Origin: Rutpela maculata
Taxonomy: Eukaryota; Arthropoda; Insecta; Coleoptera; Cerambycidae
Length of the DNA: 64,000 nucleotides
Assembly (NCBI GenBank): GCA_936432065.2
Contig: OW386291.2
Location: 21,987,821 to 22,051,820 of the forward strand
Reading direction: 5' to 3'
In this document: positions 54,209-64,000 of the stretch, piece by piece
Numbering within the stretch: the first letter of the stretch is position 1
Layout of the letters: each line of letters begins with the position of its first letter
The notes under the pieces: model-generated
Databases searched by the model: none
The model's input: only the letters and a program-made list of their open reading frames with translations
Told to the model about the DNA's origin: nothing
Program-made: the position numbers and the translations under genes

Positions 54209-55011
54209 CTGAAATAATTTTCTTTTATAAAAAATCTATACTTGTATAAAAACGAAAATAAACTGAAAAACGAAAAATGTTCTGCCATATTAAAGACCTC
54301 TTAAAAACCTACAATTTAAGCCATCATATATTTCTCAGTTTTGATGGTAGGATTTCACAAGGATGCAAAGTTTTAGCAACAAATATCCTTTTAGTCGGAA
54401 AGCCCTCCCTAGCTGTACGTGCACCTCCCAATCCTTTAGGACAATATTTTTCATGAAGATTAAAGCCTAAGGAACAATTTTAGACATGTCCTAAAAAAAA
54501 AACTGGCTGTACTTTCAAAATGGCGGCCATATGTTAAAAAAAACTGGTGCAAATGTTTTTGTCATTTAACACAAAAACTAAAAAAGATGGAGAAAAACTT
54601 TCTACACAAAAAACAAAGTGCATAAAATTTTCCACAATTTTGTTCCTATACAATATTTGGATAGGAGTTGCCGTTTTCGAGATAAATGTCTGCAAATTAT
54701 GCGCTATCCAATCCATAGGTTAAAGACTTATTTATATATTATATACAACGTGATCTACCAAGAAATGCGGAAAATAAAATGGTGTGCTAGTCATCAATGT
54801 GGGAAAGCCCCTGCAAAATTTTAGAGGATTCTGAAGTAATTTAGTATATTAAATTATTAGTCAATTTGCGAAGGTACACTACTGATGTTGAGTAAGTCCT
54901 GACCTAATTCTGAAGAGGTCGACGAACTTACTGGCGAAATAACGTATTCGAGTTGTTTACATTTCCTTAATTGGTATAAAAAGTGAGCCAGCCGGCGAGA
55001 TCAAAAAAAGA

Positions 55012-55158
55012 GGTCTACACACGATCTAGCGGTAGGTAGTCAACATTGTTGGTACGCTTTGAAGATAATTGGAATTCCAGTGGACCAATTCACTTTTACG
55101 AATGAGTTCAAAGCATGCCGACAAGGCTGGCTCTGTGCCACTGGATCGTGTGTAGACC
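55012..55158. mobile_element. MITE with GGTCTACACACGATC ends, 147 bp
   Basis: Perfect 15-bp inverted ends (55012-55026, 55144-55158); inner arms also pair (GGTACGC...GCATGCC). No coding. Confidence 0.8.
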
Positions 55159-55623
55159 CCTAGACAGCCGCGTTTTTTGCTTCCGGTCGAACAATAGTTA
55201 CACGGCCGTGTCATTGACCGGTTTAACTAAATATCTCGTATATCTGCTTTTCATTTCAGCATAAGATCAACATCTTCGATTTATTTCGGTATTTTTGTAG
55301 TGTGATTTGATTAAAACCAAAAGTCACTTGTATCTTATTATCCAGCTTTGCTGTCAGTAGTGTCAATCCCAAGTCTGATAAAGTGATATGGTTGTACCGC
55401 GTTACGTTAGATTAGTTGAAGTCATTGGCGGCGCATTCCTACAAAAAAAATAAGGTAATTTTTTTGGTCATTTTTTAAAAAAATTTTCATTTTTTTACTC
55501 CTTTCGGTGGGGACAACCTACTGTTAAATTTTTCGCATGTCCTGGTAGATCACGTATAGATAGGCAACTGGCAACTCTCAGTATATTTTCAAACTGCAAA
55601 CATTACGTCGCAGGCAGCGCTGT

Positions 55624-55652
55624 ATTCCCGCCTTTTTGATACAGGCGGGAAT
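55624..55652. repeat. GC hairpin
   Basis: ATTCCCGCCT and AGGCGGGAAT form a perfect 10-bp stem with a 9-base loop in AT-rich DNA. Confidence 0.7.
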
Positions 55653-56148
55653 TATAAACGATTTTCAAACAAATTGCTTAGGCCATTATTAGACTATATA
55701 TTTTATGAGATAAAATATCTAACAAATTATTCATAAAAGATTGTTGTCAAAGAACTTTTATAGTCTAAATAAGTGATTTTGATCATTTATTAATTTAACG
55801 GAAAATCATTACAGTAAATAGAATAACATTTAAAAATATACTTAAAAAGTAACTAACGTAAGTAAAATTATTACAAAAGTATTAAGATGTTGAAACTGCA
55901 TTGAAATAAAGTGTTAAAGTAACTAATGTATCAAAATACCTATAATACAATTAAATAATATACATTTTCAGGTCCTTATTAGAATTTTTAGAAGTAGCAA
56001 CACAACACGTAGAACCCATCAGTCTAAAATTGAACAATATCGAACAGTCGGTTTTTGGCAATTTCGTCGGAGCCACGTTCTTCACAAATCAATAATATGC
56101 ATTTTCACGTCCTTGATAGAATTTTTAGAAGTAGCAACACAACACGTA

Positions 56149-56956
56149 CACTTCTGCACAATGAAATCCCGTTCATTTGAAAAATCAAGCAATCCAGTTT
56201 TCACTAATATTAAGTGGTGTGAATCAGTCTTTTTGGAATTTAGATTTTTTATTTTCATATAGGTTATAAAAAATTGACATTGATTGTGAAACGTCATAAG
56301 TAATGTATTTGAATAATGTTAATCCAGAAGATACAGATACGACTGCACATAACTGCGATTGTATTTATTGTGTAAATAATGTAATGTAATATTTTGTACA
56401 TATGTCAGTCATCACAAGACTGAAAAACTTTTTCATCGGTAAACACAACATTGTTCCAAAACTCCAACGGGCGATAGACACAATTTAAATAAAACATAGT
56501 GCGGGCTTGCCTCTGTTAATATGGTCTTCTTAGCACTTGTACAGTTTTTTACTTCTGATTTTCCTATCCTTCGGCTAGCTGTTGAACTCGATGCTGGAAA
56601 ATTTGTCATGAACACAGCGTCTCCTGCTGTTTTAAACGAATGTCGGATTTTCCCTCAAATAGCCAAGGAGTGCTTCATCTTGAACGAGACTTGAACTTCT
56701 CGATCAGCCTTTTCTCTTTACGCTACCTTCCTTTTCCCACTTATTTTCTTCACACTGAACAGTACTTTTATTCAATTGATAATGGTTAGCAACTGCTCTG
56801 ATAGACCATATCTCTCCAATTTTAGAGAGAATTAAAATTTTTTCATGTTCAGTTAATTTTGGCATTGCGAAAATATGACAGTGACACTGACAAATAAATA
56901 AAGAATGATTTAATAAAGCGAAAAATAGGTGTACGGGATTTCATTGCATAGAAGTG
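56149..56956 (-). mobile_element. Tc1-like element, internally deleted, 808 bp
   Basis: CACTTCTGCACAATGAAATC and the near inverse at the other end, each next to TA (56147-56148, 56957-56958). Carries transposase fragments on the minus strand. Confidence 0.85.
56400..56868 (-). pseudogene. Tc1-like transposase fragments
   Basis: From 56868: MPKLTEHEKILILSKIGEIW, SIRAVANHYQLNKSTVQ and KWEKEGSVKRKG, an HTH DNA-binding domain with a stop directly after. Then, across frames, FMTNFPASSSTASRRIGKSE and KKTILTEASPHY. The segment carrying the first two catalytic Asp is deleted. Confidence 0.8.
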
Positions 56957-58120
56957 TACAACCCATGTGGCTTTCGTTTTAGTCAATTTCTTGGGAGTCA
57001 CGTTCTTTGCAAATCAATAATACCAATGCATGTTTATGTCCCTGTTAGAGAATTTCTAAAAGTCACAACTCTTGAAACCCTTTAAAGTTACAGTATTTAA
57101 TATTCAACAGAACAGCGTTGTTTCTAGTCAATTTAATTGGAAACTCACGTTATTTACAAATAAGCAAACGGACTCCTGCATTATCGATTTAATAATTATT
57201 AGCTTAATGTCCAGAACACAAAGCACAGATACGTAAACAATAATGGCGTGACAAACTGACAAGACAACTGACAGTAGTAAAAGTCGGACAAGATGCAGAT
57301 TTGCGCAGCCATCGTATCATTCAAGAATGCAAGTAGCGCACGAGCGACGTAATGGAAAACTAAATAGTGATTTTGAAAAACAATGGGAGTGCGCATAGCC
57401 TGATCCAATCTGGGACCAAATTTTCAGTATGGCACGGCGCAGTGGTGGACAATGATTGCCAATTTGAAGTTACAAATATTAAATTAGGATTAAAAGTGTT
57501 AGCTGCCATTAGACAGAAAATATTAAAAAGAGTGTGTACCAAACGCGTATTTGGCAATTAGCCGATGAAGGTATTCACAATATTCCAAATCCTTAAAATG
57601 ATTATGGATGGTGTTCAGCAGATAAAATACTGCCTCAATCGCTTACTGAAATTCTTCAGGAGATGATTCCAAATCAAATCGAAGGTGAGGATGATAACGA
57701 TATCATAAATGAAACAGTAGAGGAAGAAGACTTGGAAGAAATATTCGATGTATCGGGAGACAGTGATAGTGAATCTGAAAGCGAATGAGGTGTTACTTTT
57801 ATATTGAATATTATATTTTATTTTAAGAGCTGAATGATTTATCTGGAAAATGGTAACTCCTATCCAAATATTGTATAGGAACAAAATTGTAGAACATTTT
57901 ATGCACTTTGTTTCTTGTGCAGAAAGTTTTTCTCCATCTTTTATAGTTTTTGTGTTAAATGATAAAAACAACATTTGCACCAGTTTTTTAACATATGGTC
58001 GCCATTTTGAAAGTTTTTTTTTAGGACATATCTAAAATTGTTCCTTAGGCGTTAATTTTTATGAAAAATATTGTCCTAAAGGATCGTGGGAGGGTGCATG
58101 TACAGTTAGGGTGGACTCCC

Positions 58121-59800
58121 GTAGTATTTCTAGCCGTTTTAATAAATATTCTAATTTGAAATTTTATGCACTTATTGTAATTTATAAGAGTTAAATGTTT
58201 CCTAAGTTTCATTGAAAGGACCCTGCCCCAGGTGAAATTGGCTGAATTTTTAATGTTGTAGATTTCGACTTTTTGATCAAAAGCTCTTAGGAGCTCAACT
58301 CGATCCTATGACTAGTTTCCGAGATACAGCTCAAGAAATGTACAAGAATGACCTCTTGTACAATAAAAAAAATTTCGAATTCATGATTTTCTTCATCTAT
58401 TTTATATTGTGATTCGTTCTAATAGCCCTTTATATTTTGCACTAAAAATATTTGTTGTTTTAATAAAAATAGTGTAGAAAAAAATTAAAGTTTGAAAAAT
58501 GTTGGCGAAGGCGTTGGGAAATATTTATAAAAATAACAAGTGAAAAAATATTCGGTCATAATTGGCTGAAACATTTTGCACATAAAGTATGCATCTTGCT
58601 GATCAAAAAACTTGAATTGAGAAACTTTTGGAAATTACTCCTATGACCTCTAATACCCCATCACTAAATTAAAAGTTCGACAAGATACAGAATTTTAGAA
58701 TTTATAGCTTTATCTAATCATAATTTTCAAAAGAACAATAACTTGTTTAAAAATACTTCACTTTGCACTATTTTATATTTTTTCGATAATAGAACAATCA
58801 GAATGAATTCTAGTGTATGTAGATTTATTACACAACTCATAACAATCATTTTTCTTTTTTGTTGGTTCCCATATATTACAGATCTCGAGATATTTGAAAA
58901 AAACCCATAGAAAACAGTCTAAAAAATTAAATTGTTTAAATAAACAATATGCGGACCTCGCCGAAACTGCAAAACTGAACTGTGAACTAATGTTGACCCC
59001 CTGAACACGTTCAAACAAAAAAACTGCCATAACCGGAAAATTCACATTTCGGAATTTATAGTCCTAATTTGACTACACTAAAAGTAAATCTGTACAATTT
59101 ACATTGTGCACAAAATACGTCTCTGGAATGGCAACCTATGGTATGAGCTCAATTATGAAGTATAATTCACTACATTCTTGCTCTTTGACGTCAGTGCAAG
59201 TAGACAATTGGCATATATAGTACCAGAAGAGGAAATGGCCGAGATATCAAAATCGCATACTTTGTGAATTCTAGCTGAGAGGTACATACTATAAAGAAGC
59301 AGGGTTCGTTTTCATTCACTATATGGAAAATGATAAACGACCTATGAGCTTTCACTGTTATTTTAATTTAATTGTGGCTTTAAATTAAAAAAAATGTATA
59401 TTAAAAAATCGACTTCGCCACATTGTTATTATTTCAAGTACTTTTTGCCTTATTAAAAATATTTTTATGATGTTATTTGCAAATAAAACTAGTTTTATAC
59501 AACAAATAATTTTTTAATTTAGTCAAATATTCAAAGAAAAATTTGATTGTTTTAAGTCACGTTTAGTATAATAATTGTTATTGTTTCATTGAAAAACATT
59601 TTTTTTGTCATGGAAAACCTGGAAAATTCAGGGAATTTATTCAGTTTTGTAAAGTCTGAACCCTGAGAAGGATTAATAAAACATTGTGGAAAATTACAAA
59701 CAATGATTGATCCCAAAGAAAAGAAATAATAATAAAAAAAGAAAACTGTTTTAAAGATTCAAATAAGCCGCTTTATGGATGAAAAGAACAGGAAACTTAC
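58121..59800. other. NOP53 intron, AT-rich
   Basis: No gene recognised. CAGGGTTCGTTTT near 59308 and TCTGAACCCTG near 59657 could be the ends of a diverged hAT-like element, but there is no proper 8-bp duplication. Confidence 0.4.
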
Positions 59801-60096
59801 ATCTATCGTGTCGTTAGCAACTTTCTGGAACATTCCTTTAGTACATCTTGTCAGATGTTCTTCTTCTTTAATCAGCTTTGTTTCTTTCTCCGCCACAATT
59901 CTAATCAGGTCCTGATGATCCTCATAACTTGGATTATATGACATTCCCGGATGTGGAGGCTCTACTGCAGGTAAGTGACTTTTCCTTTCTGTCACTGATT
60001 TCCTTACCCTTTTCACTGGCACCCCAATTCCTCTTAAGTTATGTTTTTTTGTGTTGTTTGATGCCCACTCGTCCTGTTCTATTTTAAATTTTGCTT
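59801..60096 (-). CDS. NOP53: NOP53, internal exon
   Basis: 296-base exon. Acceptor AAATTTCAG (60098-60097), donor GTAAGT at 59800-59795. It encodes the central NOP53 motif HLPAVEPPHPGMSYNPSYED followed by HQDLI, preceded by basic RGIGVPVKRVRKS and ending FQKVANDTID. It enters in phase 1, so at least one further 5' exon is needed. That N-terminal exon was not found between 60097 and 64000 and may be beyond the window. It ends in phase 0 and splices to 54208 across 5.6 kb. Confidence 0.88.
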
Positions 60097-60249
60097 CTGA
60101 AATTTTTTTTAACATTAATATTTTCTCTATTGCATATTGCAAAATATAGAACAATTACTTAGTTATCATTGACGATTCTAAGAAGGTTGCATTAAATACA
60201 AAAGTGTGTAAGTTGTGATTTGTTTAATACCTAAATAATATTTGGGTCA

Positions 60250-60410
60250 GTCAACTTGCCCCCCCAGTTACTTTTTCTTCTACAATTTGCTAGCACGCAA
60301 TGTTTAGACCTAGCACACCCTAGCACAACCATTTTTAAAGCTAGCACACCCCTGCGTAAATAATAAATAGGGGCTGTTTTTTTTTGGGGGGGGGGGGGGG
60401 GCAAGTTGAC
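60250..60410. mobile_element. Small TIR element with C/G tracts, 161 bp
   Basis: GTCAACTTGCCCCCC and GGGGGGGCAAGTTGAC ends; a 15- to 16-G run at the right. It contains the TAGCACACC/GTGTGCTA module that recurs at 61.0-61.45 kb in the opposite orientation. Confidence 0.68.
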
Positions 60411-61019
60411 GCTATTATTGACGAAGTTACTACTTTTTTCGGCCAATATTTCGAAATCCTGTCATTAAAATTTTTTGTGACCATGGAGACTTTTGATCAC
60501 CATGTTATGAACTACCTCTGTGCAAAAGCTCAGCTCCCAGGAGTGAAAGTCAAATTGCATTTTAAAGGTGCGGGGTCCTTTATGAAAATGCATTTTTTGA
60601 CTGTTGTTAATGCATTTTTTTATCGAAAAAAAAAAAAGAAAATTCAAAAATGATATATGCCAGTATATAAATAAATTACTACTGAGTGTTCCATCGAAAA
60701 ATCCAAGTAAATGTTTGCCACCACTATGTCAAACAATCCTATAGATGTCAAAATAAATTTAAAATATAATCACTCTAGATCTTGTACAATTTTTATATTG
60801 GACATTTTTTCTAATTTCAAACAGTTGAGGAGATGGAGATACTGACTGTCCATTTACTTTTCCATGGAATCAATGATAAAAATTTTCGCACCATGATGAA
60901 AGCTTTTTGAAAAACTATATTATATTTTTGAAGTACTGTCATTATTATTTTTGTATTATTATATTTACTAAAATGATTGTAAAAGTTATTCATAAAATAA
61001 AGTTTAATTTATTTATTTA
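60411..61019. other. AT-rich spacer upstream of the NOP53 exon
   Basis: No NOP53 exon or other gene recognised. Confidence 0.35.
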
Positions 61020-61445
61020 TTTAATTATTTAGTTGTGCTAGGCGCAAACATTGTGTGCTGCCAAATTTGAGAAAAAAAAAAGTACATGGGGCTAACAAAT
61101 AAATTTCAACCCTCTATAATCTCTATTTCAATCCTCTATTATATATGTGATAATTTTTGGTAAAGTAATCTGAGTAATAATAGAAAATGTAATATATGAG
61201 CGGAACAAAATTTCTACCGTGTATTATCTGTAGGAGCGTCTGCTTGGAAAGCGGTGTGCTAGGTATAGGCATTGCATGTTAGCAAATTAAAAAAAATAAT
61301 AACTGGGGGGGGGGGCTCAGTAAAAAATTGACACCCTGTATATTACCGCCCCTGTAGGTGTGCTATCTTTGAAAGTAGTTGTGCTAGGTCTAAACACTGT
61401 GCTAGCAATTTGAAGAAAAAAGAATAACTGGGGGGGGGGGGGGGC
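61020..61445 (+). repeat. Three direct copies of a GTGCTAGG...(A)n-(G)n module
   Basis: Modules near 61030-61090, 61245-61315 and 61375-61444 each read TTGTGCTAGG, a TAAACACTGTGCTAGCAA-type block, an A-rich stretch, then (in two) AATAACTGGGGGGG with 10 or 14 G. Inverse of the module in 60250-60410. Confidence 0.65.
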
Positions 61446-61449
61446 TAGC

Positions 61450-62959
61450 CACAGTAGGCTAGAACCACCTTTAAATGAAATATGCATGCACTCTCTCAAT
61501 TTCTACGGAAAATGGTAGCTTTATCTGTCCTGAAACAATTCCCGTAAAATCTGAAATCATTCCCTTGGCCGTTTTCTAAAAAATTGGCTTTTAAGTTTTT
61601 TTTTTTTAAAACTGATTTTTTGCATTGATAAGCTTGTTAATATGTCAATCAAGAAAGTAAAACTAAACATTCCAATACAAATTTAAACTTAAGGCAAGTT
61701 TGGGGAAATAACATACAAGAAACCTTCATGCTCGACAACTCCAGACGTTTTGATAATAATCGGGTTATATAAACTTTCCAAGTAGCCAATTTAGACAAAA
61801 TCATTAGATCTATTCTTATGTTATTTTGAATGACAGCAATTTTTGTCTACCAATATATCCGCAACCAATGAATAACATTACTATTTGCGTAACTGGATTC
61901 GCTAGGGAAATCCGAGCGCCTCTACTGGCCGTCTGAGTAAACTTTCCATTCGCTCAGTGAGATAAAGGATGAATATGAGAACCATACTACCGCCGATGAA
62001 GACAACCCACAGAAGAGACATGACGATAACTCAACCACCCACCCACTACCCTGCAGGTACCAGACGAAACGCCGTCCAGAACCTGTAGTCACCTAGCTCC
62101 GTGCAGACCGAAAGTGCTACCAAAGCACTTAGGTCTGCACTTCCTCGAGCTACATAGCTCATCCTTACCTAACCGATGATCCGGATGGCAGGATGTCAAT
62201 TGACATTCTGCGTACCGGCAGTCAATCCCAGCCAAAAATATCTCAAAGTTTCCTAACAGACAGATGACCCGGGGGGGGGGGGGGGTGACAAGCTGGCGAA
62301 GAAAGATCATCAAGACAGAAGAGCGCCAGAAGATGAAGGCTTTAGCCAGCAAGGTCCAACAAGCAAGGACCCGGGGAGGTGGGTCGAAATCATCCGCACC
62401 GCTCACATTTGTGAGTGGGGTTAATGTAAAGTAAGCTCGCCCACCCCGCACGAGGCCGGTCCAGGTCTACAGCGATGTACTAGGGTAAAGAGCGGTAGTC
62501 CTGCTCGACCTTAGATATCTGAGACCGTCATCATTGCCAAAGAATACTGGCGTCGCTCGGTCAGTTACTCTTTAGAATTCACTAGGCAAATAATCCAAGA
62601 CTCCAAGAGTGAACATTTTTTGTGACCATGATTAAAATCAAAGCAATCATGCAAAAACGCACGATGAAAATAGATATTGTCTTTGTCTATTGTATAAACG
62701 TAAGAAGATAACTGATACTTAAATGATAGGTTGTTTGAAATATGTCCGGGTATTCAGAGACTTCAAAAATGTAGTAGATTCTTGTTTTTATCAATGCAAA
62801 AAATCAGTTTAAAAAAAAAAAAATTAAAAGTGAGTTTTCTAGAAAACGGCCAAGGGAATGATTTCAAATTTTACGGGAATTGTTTCAGGACAGATAAAGC
62901 TACCATTTCCCGTAGGAATGCATGAATATTTCATTTAAAGGTGGTTCTACCCTACTGTG
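61450..62959. mobile_element. TIR element with CACAGTAGG ends and a 4-bp target, 1510 bp
   Basis: Arms of about 180 bp (61450-61632, about 62785-62959). CACAGTAGGCTAGAACCACC and its inverse (one change), followed by TTTAAATGAAATAT and GGCCAAGGGAATGATTTCA. TAGC flanks both ends (61446-61449, 62960-62963). CAC ends with a 4-bp duplication suggest the Chapaev branch of CACTA-like elements (inference). The interior is a foreign-looking GC-rich block. Confidence 0.78.
61900..62570. other. GC-rich insert of unknown nature
   Basis: Clearly higher GC than its surroundings, with a 14-G run at 62272-62285. Weak coding in shifting frames on both strands (121 codons open on the minus strand, 62451-62089) but no domain recognised. 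It could be a LINE 5' region or a captured sequence. Confidence 0.35.
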
Positions 62960-62963
62960 TAGC

Positions 62964-63640
62964 GTCAACTTGAACTCTGAAGAGATATTACTGTGGATTA
63001 ATTAAAATGGCCTAAACATATTGTCTAACAAAATCAATACTTCTGAAGCAAAAAAAAATAATTGAGAGCCACGCTAAAAGTAGTAGCATATTTTTTTGAT
63101 TATTAGCTTCCAAATAAGTAAGAATTAACTGGTCTAGGTCTTCGCACTTAATTTTTTTTGGGTGCCTGTGTTTATTATCTAGATTTATATTTTTAAGCAT
63201 CTTCCCCCAATTTGAGCTTGAAGTAATTTTTACATACGATAATTATGTTAGTGTTAAATAATATAGATTTTTTTGGTAGATGTCACTCAAGAGGTTGATA
63301 TAAAAACAGCACCCTCAAAATTTAAATTATTTTTTTATATACTAAATGACGTAATAGGAATGTAAATAAAAAATATAAAGCTATTTTATGTTAACGTCTC
63401 CTATTAATTTCAATTATCTTCAATAGTTCTGAAAAAAAAAAAAAAATTTAAGTTGAGCATAACTCTGCTAATATAGGGGATAGAGCATATTTTATTGGGC
63501 ATTCCTAGTCATAAGCAACATTCATGTGAATGAATAGCCCAATAAGCCGCTGGGCCTAATTCCATATACTTAATCGGCGAGACCCTTTAACCCAAGTAGG
63601 ATTTATTCGGTTCATTTTAAGGAGATCGACTATGAAGAAG
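62964..63640. other. AT-rich spacer
   Basis: No gene recognised. Confidence 0.35.
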
Positions 63641-63679
63641 ACTCGTAAAATGAATTACTATGTAATAATACGCTTTTTT

Positions 63680-64000
63680 TTTATTAAATGTGTACCTACT
63701 TTTCGAGATGTTTTATTATACCGGGTGTTAATTTTTATAATACATATGTTTCATAATTTAATATTCTGTTCATCATTTTTATCACATTTTCCTGTTTTCT
63801 TTTATTATATGTGTACCTACTTTTCCCGAGATGTTTTGTTATACTGGGTGTTAATTTTTATAATACATATTTTTAATAATTTAATACTTTATTTAGATCA
63901 TTTTTATCAGATTTTTCTGTTTTTTTTTTAATTATGTGTACCAACCTTTCTAAGATGTTTTGTTATACTGGGTGTTAATTTTTATAACACATATTTTTCA
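63680..64000 (+). repeat. Tandem satellite, period about 121-125 bp, running off the window
   Basis: Units start at 63690, 63811 and 63936 with GTGTACC(T/A)AC. Each carries GAGATGTTTT(A/G)TTATAC and GGGTGTTAATTTTTATAA. The 99-codon frame over it is repeat-driven, not a gene. Confidence 0.85.

Larger units (their letters stand above)
55955..57165. repeat. Three-unit satellite (about 130 bp), middle unit split by a Tc1-like element
   Basis: Unit 1 about 55955-56090, unit 2 about 56091-56148 plus 56957-57015, unit 3 about 57016-57165. Shared blocks are TCCTTATTAGAATTTTTAGA, GCAACACAACACGTA, and GTCGGAGCCACGTTCTTCAC followed by AAATCAATAATA. Unit 3 is the most diverged. Confidence 0.78.
54397..58120. 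mobile_element. TIR element of 3.7 kb in the NOP53 intron
   Basis: Arms 54397-54687 and 57837-58120 are inverted. Shared blocks include CTGTACGTGCACC, CCTTTAGGACAATATTTTTC, AAAATGGCGGCCATATGTTA and ACAATATTTGGATAGGAGTT. The interior contains a small MITE, a GC hairpin, a satellite with a Tc1 insertion, and a short acidic-tailed coding remnant near 57630-57788 (plus; LTEILQEMIPNQIEGEDD...DSDSESESE). Superfamily and target duplication unresolved. Confidence 0.75.

Noticed and set aside
59304..59665. hAT-like ends CAGGGTTC...GAACCCTG
   Set aside because: Only about 8 bases pair and no 8-bp duplication (at most AGAAG); could be chance.
62089..62451. 121-codon minus-strand frame in the GC-rich block
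   Set aside because: Low stop density is expected at this GC content; no motif, and it crosses a poly-G run.
63632..63931. 99-codon plus-strand frame
   Set aside because: Its peptide repeats with the underlying satellite period, so it is a by-product of the tandem repeat.
1..64000. CRISPR arrays, bacterial operons, Shine-Dalgarno sites
   Set aside because: Repeats here are inverted, dispersed or satellite type, and genes are eukaryotic with introns.

Overview
This is a stretch of AT-rich arthropod, almost certainly insect, nuclear DNA (my inference). The evidence is split eukaryotic genes with consensus splice sites, a mix of LTR, LINE and DNA transposons typical of insects, and a LINE tail made of the insect telomere pentamer TTAGG. 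Species and order cannot be fixed from the window. There is no operon, CRISPR array, rRNA or convincing tRNA.

About two thirds of the window is transposable elements nested in one another. Positions 1-4006 hold the 3' part of a Ty3/gypsy element (A) with its 3' LTR. Positions 4034-12384 hold a 5'-truncated R1-like LINE with a poly(A) tail and a 10-bp target duplication. A nearly pristine 5.0-kb CsRn1-like LTR retrotransposon (4738-9753) sits inside it, with 257-bp LTRs differing at one base, a GAGTC target duplication, a tRNA-Trp primer site, and gag and pol in one frame split by a single UGA. Positions 12582-19072 are a mariner-type foldback element split by a minus-strand LINE (13837-18600) whose tail is (AACCT)n.

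From 20.4 to 32 kb the DNA is a graveyard: a dead P-element/THAP9-like transposase, an unclassified element with about 0.6-kb inverted repeats (22.69-25.24 kb), and a decayed two-ORF LINE (25.2-32 kb, minus). That LINE was hit by a small TIR element, a deleted piggyBac and three hAT-type elements, each with a readable target duplication.

Host-gene candidates are few. They are a THAP-domain gene (minus, exons 37727-37647 and 36065-35909, joined by an apparent GC-AG intron), an intact p24/TMED cargo-receptor gene (47761-48462, plus), and the 3' half of NOP53, a ribosome-biogenesis factor (minus, exons 60096-59801 and 54208-53645). The 5.6-kb NOP53 intron contains a 3.7-kb TIR element that itself holds a three-unit satellite, a Tc1-like element and a small MITE.

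The rest (38-45.4 kb, 45.4-47.4 kb, 49-53 kb, 60-64 kb) is mostly hAT, Harbinger, CACTA/Chapaev-like and foldback elements, some self-nested, ending in a short satellite at the right edge. Genes do not work together in any pathway here. The organising logic is successive insertion, and the target duplications give a relative order of events.
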